Origin: Diphasiastrum complanatum
Taxonomy: Eukaryota > Streptophyta > Lycopodiopsida > Lycopodiales > Lycopodiaceae
Length of the DNA: 64,000 bases
Assembly: GCA_029204225.1 (NCBI GenBank)
Contig: CM055106.1
Coordinates: 8,854,274 to 8,918,273, forward strand
Direction of reading: 5' to 3'
The notes below the pieces were generated by a model. It made no database searches, had not been told where the DNA came from, and saw only the letters and a program-made list of their open reading frames with translations. The position numbers and the translations under genes are program-made. Below are positions 39,701-51,700 of this stretch, in pieces (the stretch's first letter is position 1; each line of letters begins with the position of its first letter).

Positions 39701-42700
39701 CGTAATTGATTCTGAGATTAATTTTATTGAAGTATTTAGCTTCACCTAAACGATCAACCAGATCATCCATCGTGGGCAATGGATATTTGTTTTTTATAAT
39801 TACCTTTATTAATTCCTTTATAATCCACACACGTCTTGAAGTCTCCATCTTTCTTCCCTTTTAGAAGAACAAGAGCACTCCATGGTGATTTATTAGGTCT
39901 TATATATCACATCTTAAGATAATTTTTAAAATGATTAGTAATCTCTCTCTCTTCTTTTTGAGAAAATTGATACGATTGTCTAGAGATAGGATGACTACTT
40001 GAAATTAGCTCAATTCGGTGATCTATTGACTTGGAAGGTGGCAAACCATGAGGTAATTCAAACTGAAAAAACGTTTTGAAATTCATTTAAGATCTTACCT
40101 TTTTAGTTCGCTCTTGATCTAAATCCACCGAGTTAATGTTACAACTTCTACTCCCTATCTCGGTTATTTAAAGTTTTGTGCAAAGATTGACTTTTTGTAA
40201 AATACGGAAGTGGCTAAGTCATCGGTTGTGGTGACCTTTGTAAAAAAAATGTAAATAGAACAGTTATTAGAGTTACTGAGCCTTTGAGTTGCATGTTGAA
40301 CTTTTTAGGGTATTGGGTCATTGATTAGCAGTGGTTGGACTGACCTCCTAAAAAGTAAGATAGTTGACTAGTCAACAAGACGTGTCACATGTTGACTGGG
40401 ACACTTGGTCCAGTGCATGAGTGACACATGTCAGCCTACTTGCTTGCCTGTGTCAGGGTATTGCCAAGTGGCAAGTGTCGATTGTGCATGGAATTGGCCA
40501 TGTGTCAACGTTAGGAAGGGTCAGGGTTAGGGGGTGTTTGAGGATTGTGGATAAGTGAGCCTTGAGAGAGGCATTCCTCATGATAATCTATGCAACAAAG
40601 GTTGGGAGGAGACAAGGTAGCTAGCTCCCTTGTGTCTCATGCTTGTTGATGCCATGTACTAACTGTGAATTCAATAAAGTTTGAGCTTGAGATCTATCTG
40701 TACATGCTTTATTGTGGTTTGTGTATGAGTGTAGTTCAGGTAGAGCTTGACAATTAAGAATCTTAAAAAATTCACAACTATTCAGATACATTTCAAAAAA
40801 AATCCAAAATGGGCATCGCAAACAAAGAATAAGCTTCATACTGTGAATCATTAAATATTTCTATTACATTAGCCGTTGAAACCATCTCAGATGGATGTAC
40901 ATATTTGTCACCAAAAAATGTAGCTACTTTCTCTTCCTCCAATGAGAGCACATACTTCTCGAGATCAACATCAGGAGATTTTTTAAATAACCATAGCCTA
41001 GAATTGTATCAGTTCGTGCTAAATCTAAAACATGAAAATCAACTAATCCTTTATAGTCTTGAATCACTATTGGGAGCTTCAGTACTTTGACTTCCCAACT
41101 CTCGAACTTTGCTCCTAAAGCTAGATATGTCATGTACTTCTAGTACATCAGTGTCTATCAATGCCTTAAAATATCCATTGTTAGCTTTGTAGGCCCAAAA
41201 GGAACTATTAGCCTTAAGAACAAGGCGGTTCCCTCTTTAGGCCCTTCAAAGTAAGTAATAAGGATAATAGGCCACTAAAGGCCCAATGTAGGCTAAATAA
41301 TACTTAACAAGAGCTAACTATCCTTCAAGATAGTTATGTTTAGGTAAGTTAGGGGACCTGTCTATAAGGCAAGAGACATCACTTTTGGGATCTTTTGGCT
41401 CATTTGCAATTGAGAGAACTAGGAGCTCCATCTCCTCTTCCTCCTTTGTGAATGTGAGCCTTGGGATCTTGATCTTGCTAGGTCTCATGTGCCCCATCAC
41501 ATGAATTCATGTACTCCTCACCCTCTATTATGGAATCCATCTTCTCTTGAGCTTCACCTTGATATGAGCTTTGTGGTAGCTTGTGGTTATTCTTCATCTT
41601 TGGTTCTCTTCAACATAGGTGTGGTGGTTGCCTCCTTGTTCTAGCTTGCTTGGCTTGGATTGAGAGGTATGGCACATGACATTTGTGGTATCAGAGCCTA
41701 AGATCCAATAATCATCTGATTCAACATGAATCTCATTTCATTTGAAGAGTTTATTGCTTTTGTAGCTTTCTTTTTGCTAATTTCTAACTTTTGAATTTTC
41801 AGGTCTGTTCAGACTCATTTTTAGCATATAACTTCGTTTGTTATTTTTAATTTGATTCCATAGACTTTTAGAGCTTTGTTTTAGCTTTCATTTGCACCAA
41901 TTTTTGCAAGCAATTTGGGTAAGGGATGCAAAAGTTATTGCAATTTTCCCAAAAGCTGTCAAAATAGGTGATTACAAATTCGTTTTTAATTTGTTTGAAT
42001 TTTTCAGATTTGATTTGAGTCTTTTATGCTAGTTTCTTTACATATGCTTTTAGAGCATTGTCTTAGCTTTGATTTAATCCATATTGCAGGTCATTTGGAT
42101 TAGTATTCAAAAAGTTATGACAAATCTTGATTTCTAGCTCTAGTTTTACTGGTTTTCTTTCTTCAAATTTTTTAGACCTGTTCTGTTGTAAATTTGACCT
42201 ATCAAATTACCTTCAATCATTGATTTGATACTCTAGGCTGATAGAGCTTGTTCTTAGCTTTTCAGAGGTACTGAGTTTGTGTGATTTGGATAAATATTGA
42301 GAGAGTTATGATCAAATTAGTGAAGCTGGGTCAGATTTGCTAGAATTCTGGAAATTTCCTTTGTATTTCTTGGTAAGAGAGAAGCACTTCGAAATTTCAA
42401 TTTTGAAGTTTCTTTTTGCTATAATTTTTTTTTCAGTTTCTTCATTTTGAAAGGTTCGTAAGCCTTTTACGTCATTTTTTTTCGAAAAAAAAAATTTAAT
42501 TTTTTTTTAATTTTTTATTTTTTTGCAATATCGCTTTCAAGCATGGGTGCACTATTCAAAAAGTTCAGCTAACCTATTTGCGCTTGAAACCGATACCCGA
42601 AATTTTTTATTCTTTATTTATTTTTTATATTTTTCCTCCAATATCGATTTCGAGCACGTTTTTTTTCTGCTCTGCTCTTGTCCTAGCACTTTGTGTGCGC

Positions 42701-45700
42701 TTGAGTCCGATATCAAGTGTACAAAACTCTTAACTTGATATTTCTTCCATAACTTTCTTGCTTGAGTTTGGATTGAGAGTCGGGTAAGAACGAAAAGTGA
42801 TCAGAACGAGAAGACAGACTCGACGAAACTATTCAAACTCGTGCTGTAACACTTCAAAATGGGTGGTCGAGGGAAACAAACTGTGGATAAAAATAATGCA
42901 CCTCAAGACAACTCGCCTGCCGAAGAGATGGTGGAAGAACTGCAGGTTTCAAACCAACAAGAGAACTTACTAAGTAAAATGCAGGCCACACAAGATCTGA
43001 TAGTGGCAATGTTGCAAGAAATGAGACAAGATCGGCAAGGTGATGAGGTAAAATGGACAAAATTGTTTGATAGCCTAGGTTGTAGGCAAGACAGAATTGT
43101 CGGAACTAACCAAAGATATAATGAGCCATCCACATCATTTCAACTACCATCTCCGTCACAAAATGTAACATCTTCTCAGGATGTCCGGAGAATTGACATG
43201 GACAAGGGAAAACAGGTATTACAGAGTCATGTTGAATACCCGGTCAGACCTGGAAATGACAGGGGCATGTCAGAACAACGAGTGCAACAGTCAACGAGGT
43301 TTCATGAACAACGGAACCAGTTTGATGTTCGGGAATACAAGGATAAGATTACTATTCAGAAATTCAATGTTCAATCTTATGATTTTAACATTGAATATCT
43401 TAAAGGAAAGGACAATGTGGTTGCAGATGCGCTATCAAGAATATGGTCTTTACAGATGAATGCATCTTCAGAATCTTTAGAGGAATATGCAGCTTATTTG
43501 GAGGAACACCAGAACGAAATTTTGGATCGTCCTTTGATGGAGGAGCACAAACTGTTATGGTCAAATTTGAGATTCAGCACAATTTCCGCAATAACTGCAT
43601 TAAGTGCAGATTGGATAAGAGACATTCAAGCGGAATATATGGAGAATCCAGACTTGAAAGAGATTTGGGAGGTATCTCAAGACACTAATTCAGTTGTTCA
43701 TCCCCGTTATAGGAAGCAAGGACAAATATTGTTGTATGACAATTCTAGAGCTGTGCTTGCCCCTAAATCCAAATTCATACCACAAGTATTGTATGAGCTA
43801 CACTCATCTCCAAGTGCTGGGCATAGTGGAATTTTGAAGACATATCAAACCATCCGAAAGCTATTCAAATGGGCTGGTATGAAGAAAGCTATATACACAT
43901 ATGTGCAAGAATGTATTCCTTGTCAAGTGAATAAGGTGGAACATGTTAAGCAACCAAGTTTATTGCATCCGTTATCTATTCCTACACAACGTTGGACAAG
44001 TATTAGTATGGATTTTATACCTTCCTTGCCAACAACGACTGGGGGATATGATGGTATCTATGTGGTGGTGGATCGGCTTACAAAATATGCACATTTTCTA
44101 CCTTATAAAACTACTGATAGTGCAGCCCAAATAGCATAAATATTCTTGAAGAATGTTTTCAAGTTACATGGAATACCGAAGGAGATAGTGAGTGATAGAG
44201 ATGGCAGGTTTATTTCCTCTTTTTGAAAGGTCTTAATGGACAAGTTGGGCACTAAATTGTGCTCAAGTACATCAAGAGTTGAATTACGAACTGGATCTAC
44301 CATCAACGACCCGTATGCATCGTGTGTTCCATGTATCTCTTCTAAAGAGGAGTTTGGGAGAACACTCAACTGCAACTGCTACTCTACCACCGTTGGATCT
44401 TGAGGGTAATATGGTTCTAGAACCAGCCAAAATTGTTGGATATCGGGACAAGGTATTGCGAAATGGGAAGCTCATCAAAGAATATCTAATTCACTGGAAG
44501 AACCTTCCTGATGAAGACAATTCTTGGGTCAACAGCTCGTTTATTCAAAAGTGGCCACGACTATTGCCATGAAGCTTTTGGGAATGACATTCTCAATTGA
44601 TACTACTTAACTGTATTACTAGAGCTATTAAGAGGATGTCTTCATTTTTGAGGACAAAAATGTTTAAGTAGGGGGAGTGTGATGTACTTCTAGTACATCA
44701 GTGTCTATCAATGCCTTAAAATATCCATTGTAAGCTTTGTAGGCCCAAAAGGAACTATTAGCCTTAAGAACAAGGCGGTTCCCTCTTTAGGCCCTTCAAA
44801 GTAATTAATAAGGATAATAGGCCACTAAGGGCCCAATGTAGGCTAAATAATACTTAACAAGGGCTAACTATCCTTCAAGATAGCTATGTTTAGTTAAGTT
44901 AGGGGACTTGTCTATAAGTAGGCAAGAGAAATCACTTTTGGGATCTTTTGGCTCATTTGCAATTGAGAGAACTAGGAGCTCCATCTCCTCTTCCTCCTTT
45001 GTGAATGTGAGCCTTGGCATCTTGATCTTGCTAGGTCTCATGTGCCCCATCACATGAATTCATGTACTCCTCACCCTCTATTCTGGAATCCATCTCCTCT
45101 TGAGCTTCACTTTGATATGAGCTTTGTGGTAGCTTGTGGTTATTCTTCATCTTTGGTTCTCTTCAACATAGGTGTGGTGGTTGCCTCCTTGTTCTAGCTT
45201 GCTTGGCTTGGATTGAGAGGTATGGCACATGACAAGATATACCTTATATCTATGGTTACTAGCTTCAGTTTCTAGGCTGAGTTTCTGCATAAGGCGAGAA
45301 TTAATAAAATCATGAGTTCATCCATTGTCCACTAAAATATCTACTCTCAAAAGAAATAAATCATTAGGCAAGATAGAGATCACTATCTTGACATAGAGTG
45401 TTCACACATGCATTTTGGCCTCCTATTGCTCTCTCCACAACCTCAAGAAACTCCCAAAAAAGTGTGCCCAATAATTGGGTTCTGCAGCATTTGTAAAAAA
45501 AAATTCCAATTTTTTTGTACATCGTTCGATGTTCCAAAACGCTTCGCCCGCGTTGTTTCGATGAACATAGCTCTGAGTATGTTTCTCATTTGACCATTAT
45601 TTTTTGTCTCCTTGTTGCTCACCATTTTACGAGCTCGTAACCAGTGCCGAACCCTAGAGAACACAGATGGGTCAGATACCACAGTCAGGGTCGTGTCCAG

Positions 45701-48700
45701 CGTACATGACCGACAGGGCAAGACAGTGTGAGTAGTGTGCCCCAGCACGGTCCATAGCCATGGCGGGCCTAACACAGCCTAGAGACCCTGTCAGCAGGAT
45801 AGGGCCCCCAGTTGGGTCCCGACGTGCAGTTGGCCACGTCAGTGCCACGTGGCCGACACTTGGCAGTAGCATGCTACCAGTCCTCACACTGGGCTAGGAG
45901 GGGCTTACTCTATATCAGGGAGTAGGCAAGGTTGGGTGGATCAGTTATTCTTTTCTGAGAATCTCCAAGATCTTTCCTATCTTCTGATAGCTTTCTCTAT
46001 TGCTGCTCCTGAACTCCCTAGGATGGAGATGGCTCGCTGTGGGAACAGCTTCAAAATCCTTAAAATTTGCTGGGAATTTACAGTTGTTAGAGGCAATTTC
46101 CTTGTACAGTTCTAGCGCTGACAGATCAGCTTGCATCCCTGATTTTCGAATGTTTTTATCCAGATTTCTGAGCGGATTATGGGGACAGATCTGAGGATAG
46201 GTCCAGCGCTGCCAAATCAGGGTTGAGCTTCGATTTCGGAGTGAAGTTTCCGGATTTTGAAGTAGTTTCAGGGCAGAAACTTTGAGGCAGATTCAGCGCT
46301 GGACAGGCAGGAGTTAAACTGTAGTTTGCTCCCCGATTTTTAGAAGTTTTTGCTCCAACTTTGGTGACCAGTCTCCTATGCGAAATCTTGGATATTCAAT
46401 TTGATTGGTAGTGTCAAATTCGAAAATTCTGGAGCAGAAACAGCCTTAATCAGACAACGAGGGAAGGGGTCAAGACAATCAGAAGTTTGTTTCTTTTTCT
46501 TGGTACCCTGATCTCTGATTTTTCCGGACAGCAGATCTGAAAGCAGTGGAGGAAGAGCTGAAAGGGCTTTTCTTGATCCTCTCTGTGGAAGTACAGTCCT
46601 CAGAAACAGCTAAGTCATCTTTCCTTTCCCTTGTACAGTTGTAAATTAGTCTTTTAGACTTTTTTTTCCTTCAGAAGTTAAGGTAGTTCTCTTTCAGTTC
46701 TGAAGATGACCACTCCTCAGGGACCTGATCAACCCCCAGAGAGAGGCTTCGACGAACTTGAAACAGAAGCCTTGGCTTACAGAAAAGAGAAGGAACCTAT
46801 GGAAGTAGAAGAACAGGAACAGTTCGCCGAAGAACTCGACGAACTGGTTACCAAGGAGCAATTCCTCCAATTGGTAACTGAAGTGGATGAACTGAAGCTG
46901 GCATTAGCCAATTTCAAGTCCAGTGTGGATGACTCGTTCGCTGAACTCAAAAACTTGATTTTGAGTTCCGCGAAAGGAAGCCTTCCCTCCACTTCTCAGT
47001 TATCTCCTTCTCCACTTCCATCAGTTTCGGGTGAGACTTTACGGTCTCACCCCAGTGTTTTTAAAGACTTAAAACCTCCTACTTTTAATGGGGAAGAGAA
47101 GGATAGAAATGCAGATATTCTACAAACCTTCCTCAGCAAATGGAAGAACATTCATGCTCTTAAACAGACCCCTAACCATTTGCAAGCTATTGAGGCCAGT
47201 CTTTCCTTAGGGCCTATGGCCTATAAGTGGTGGTTAAATCTCCAGGAGACTGGGCAGACTCCCCGGTCATGGAAAGCTTTTGAAGAAGCTTTCCTAAGAG
47301 AATTTTTACCAGAGAATGAACTTGATAGAGCCTGGGAAGCCTAGGAAAGAACAGTAATGGACAAGTCCCTCATCCAATATATCTCGCAGTATTGAGAAGC
47401 AATTTTAAAGATTAAAAATATGGATGACTATCAGAAAATCAGGGGATTTGTCCGTGGCCTCAAAGATGAATATAAAGTAGAGGTCCAGAGAAACTCGCCT
47501 ACTACCCTTGAGCAAGCTCTCATATATGCTCAAATCTATGATGATTCAGTGGGTAGGAAGAGGGCGAGACAACAGCCACTTTCTGAGCAGCCTTCTCAGA
47601 AAGACTTTCAATTTAAAAAGAAATTTTTAAAAAGAAAGAAAGAAGATAAATTTAAAGGTGAAGCTCCTCAGAAACGCCCTTCACTCATACAGCCCTTAAA
47701 ACCAGATGATTTTGAGAAAGCCAAACAAGAACGTTTGTGCTTTGTGTGTATGGGCAAGGGACACACAGTCAGACAGTGTCCCAAGGGGCCTTTCACTAAA
47801 AAAGATAAAAAACAAGTTCATCTTGTTCAGACTGTATGTTTCCCCAGTGACTCCGCAGTTTCCGAGATCAAAGTGTATCATGAAGATCATGAACACTGTT
47901 GCCAGCTGACCTCTGCAATGCTAGCGAGACCCTTCAGCTTTGGGCCGCATGACCTAGTACGTATGCATGGGAAAGTTGGTAACCAGTCAGTAAGAGTCAT
48001 GGTTGATGATGGGGCAACCCATAATTTCATCAACTACACCCTGGTTAAAAAACTTAAACTACCAGAAGTACCTAGTCAGCATAGGTACATAGTTTCATTA
48101 GCTAAGGGTGAAGATAAAAAAATATGGGAAACTATGGTAAGTTAAATCTTGGTATTCAGGGGTACCAAGATGAAATAAACTTTTAGATAATGCACCTGGA
48201 TCGAATAGACATTGTTCTCGGGAGAGATTGGCTCTACAGTTTAGGACCTTCCCTCCACAGAAACTATCAGGAGAACACCCTCAGCTTTCAGCATAAAGGC
48301 CGAGAGATCCAGTTGCATGGAGAGCATGATGTTCCCAACAGCCCTATGGTCTGTAGTTCAGAGCTCTGTCAGCTAATCGGAGGCGAAGACCATCATGTAT
48401 TCTTATGTGACTTTCAGTTTATTCCTGAAGTTTCTATTTCCAGTTCTATTCAGGAGAAAATCAGTAAATTAGAAACTTTATTGTCTAAATTTAAAGACGT
48501 TTTTCCTGAAGATTTGCCACATGGTTTACCACCTAGCAGAGAGGTAGATCATGTAATAAACCTAGTACCAGGTACAACACCTGTTTCTAAACCTCCGTAT
48601 CGGGTCAGTCGAACAGAGGATGAAGAAATAACTAGGCAGTTAACAGACTATCTTGGGAAAGGCCAAATTCAGACCAGTAGTTCACCATGGGCCTCACCAG

Positions 48701-51700
48701 TCCTTTCGGTGAAAAAGAAAGAGGGGTCTATGCGTCTTTGCGTAGATTACAGAGCCCTCAATAAAGTCACAATTAAGAATAAATACCCTATGCCTCGGGC
48801 AGACGAGTTGTTTGATCAACTCGACGGGGCTAAGTTTTTCAGCAAAATAGACCTCAGATCGGGATATCATCAAGTCCGTATAAAATCGGAAGATGTCTCG
48901 AAAACAGCTTTTAGGACTCGTCACGGTCATTATGAGTTTAAGGTGATGCCATTTGGGCTCACAAATGCTCCAACTACCTTTATGACCTTGATGAACAGTG
49001 TCCTCAGACCATATTTGGGTAAGTTTGTAGTCGTATTTCTAGATGACATCCTCGTTTATAGCAAAACGAGGAAGGAGCATCTAAAACACCTCAGAAAGGT
49101 GTTTCGACTGCTCAGAAAGCATAAGCTCTATGCTAAACAATCCAAGTGTGAATTCTTCGTTGAAGAAGTAGCATATTTGGGTCACATTATCTCTTCAGAT
49201 GGGATTAAGATGGACCCAAATAAGGTTAAAGCCATACTCAGTTGGCTGAGACCTCAGAATATTTTGGAACTTCAGATCTTTCTTGGTCTGGCGGGATATT
49301 ACAGACGATTTGTCAAGGAATATGCTTAGATAGCAGTTCCTATGACAAATCTCCTTAAGGGGAAGGGAAAGGAGTTCATTTGGGAGTCCGCACAGCAGGA
49401 GAGCTTTGATGCTCTCAAAACAGCCTTAGCTACAGCACCGGTTTTAAAAGTCGTCGACCCCAATCAGCCATTTGTGGTCGAAACAGATGCTAGCGACTTT
49501 GCAGTAGGTGCTGTGCTAACTCAAGGGCGGACGACCAGTTGCGTTCGAGAGTAAAAAACTCGAGCCAGCTCAAACTAGGTACAGTGCCTATGAAAAGGAA
49601 CTCTTTTCTATAGTCCATGCCCTTAAGACTTGGAGGCATTATTTGTATGGTGCCAACTTTGAGGTCCTGACAGACCATGAGAGTCTCAGATACCTTTGCA
49701 ATCAACCTGAGCTTAGAGGTCGGAAAGCTCGTTGGGCAGAGTTGATGCAAGAGTTTGACATGTCTATCAGATATAGGCGTGGAAAATTCAATACAGTAGC
49801 AGATGCCCTTAGCAGAATGCCTATGATAAACGAGCTGAGTTTTACTCAGATTCGTAATGAGTTACTCGAGTCCTTGAGAGGGAAATGCCAGCATGATGCA
49901 TTCTTCTCTATTATCTGGAACTCAGTCCAGAACAGACAGTTACAGACTCCAGAACCAGTTCTCGGGGCTGGTGCCAGTTCATCCAAGAATACGGCAGCTT
50001 CCGTTGAGGATGATGATGAGTCCGAGTATACGTCGTCAGATGACGTTGAGGATTCTGAGCCTGTATTACCCAAGCAAACCCCAGTGGTTGAGGGTCAGTT
50101 GACTCAAGGATTCAAATGGAAACAATATTCCATTCAGGATGAGTACTTGCTCTATAGAGATAGAGTATGTGTCCCCAATTCAGAGGATTATAGGCAGCAG
50201 GTCCTATATGAATGTCATGACAATCCTAGCGCGGGACACCCAGGCATACAGAAGACCTATGAGCTTCTTCGTAGGCAATTTTTCTGGCCCAGTATGAAAA
50301 AGGACGTCCACCAGTATGTAACCAGTTGCCAGAAATGTCAAGTAAATAAAGCAGAGCGTTTAAAGGCAGGAGGGTTGTTGCATCCCTTAGAAATACCAGC
50401 TGGTAAATGGGAGAGTATCTTCATGGATTTTATAGTAGGCCTGCCTAAAACCCAAAAGGGTAATGACGCTATATGGGTCACAGTTGACCGTCTGACCAAA
50501 ATGGCTCATTTCATTCCGACCAAAACAACCGTTAGAGCTCCAGAGTTAGCGAGGTTGTTTGTAGACGGGCTATTTAAATTGTACGGTCTACCTTCCGGCA
50601 TAGTCAGTGACCGGGACAGTAAGTTTACTGGAAATTTTTGGAGGGCAGTATTCCATCATCTCCATACTAAACTTAATATGAGTACCACCGACCATCCACA
50701 GACGGACAGTCAAACAGAAAGGGTAAATCAAGTGCTGGAGGATATGCTTCGTGCATACGTCAGCAAGAAGCAGACTAATTGGGAGGAGTATCTCTCGATA
50801 TTAGAGTTTGCTTACAACAGTACCAAACATTCAGCTACGGGATACAGCCCATTTATGCTGATGTACGGTTTTCAGCCACGCTCACCCACAGCTGTAGGGT
50901 TTAAACAAGAAAAAGTTGAAGCAGCCAGAAACTTTTTAGAAGACCTAAACCAGATGATAGAACATGCTAAGCGTAGCATTAGACAATCCCAGGATCGAGC
51001 CAGGCATTATGCAGATCCACACAGACGGGATGTGCAGTTCTCCACTGGTGAGAAAGTCTACTTGAGAGTCCCAGTTGACTCTAAAACCCTCAAATCAGGA
51101 GTGTGTGCTAAGTTGTGTCCAAGGTATTGTGGTCCCTTTACCATCAGTAGGAGACTAGGCGAGGTCACCTATGAACTAGAACTCCCACACAACAGTAAGG
51201 TTTTTCCAATCTTTCATGTAAGTCAGTTACGAAAAGCCTTAACCAGATCAGACAATCTGGTAGGGGACAATGTTCTAGTTCTCCCATTGGATCCTCAACA
51301 ACCTCCACATGAACCAGAGGAGATTCTTGATAGTAGAGAGACGCAGACTCGTCATACTCTATACAGAGAATATCTGGTTAAGTGGAATGATCAGCCTCTT
51401 GAGAATGCCACTTGGGAAAGAGGCAACGTCCTTCGCAAGATTTTTCCAGACTTTGTCTTAGAGGACCAAGACGGTTCTTAAGGGGGAGGGAGTGTTACGA
51501 GCTCGTAACCAGTGCCGAACCCTAGAGAACACAGATGGGTCATATACCACAGTCAGGGTCGTGTCCAGCGTAAATGACCAACAGGGCAAGACAGTGTGAG
51601 TAGTGTGCCCCAGCACGGTCCATAGCCATGGCGGGCCTAACACAGCCTAGAGACTCTGTCAGCAGGATAGGGCCCCCAGTTGGGTCCCGACGTGCAGTCG

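Larger units (their letters stand above)
41128..45234 (+). mobile_element. gypsy G, complete LTR element with large internal deletions
   Basis: LTRs 41128-41681 and 44678-45234 (TGTCATG...CATGACA) are nearly identical: about 13 substitutions and a 3-bp indel by eye. A perfect 5-bp target duplication AGATA lies at 41123-41127 and 45235-45239. Primer site at 41686-41698 and polypurine tract before 44678. Only 3.0 kb lies between the LTRs, because protease, RT and most of gag are deleted. It splits the older minus-strand gypsy F, whose protease continues at 45235. Confidence 0.94.
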
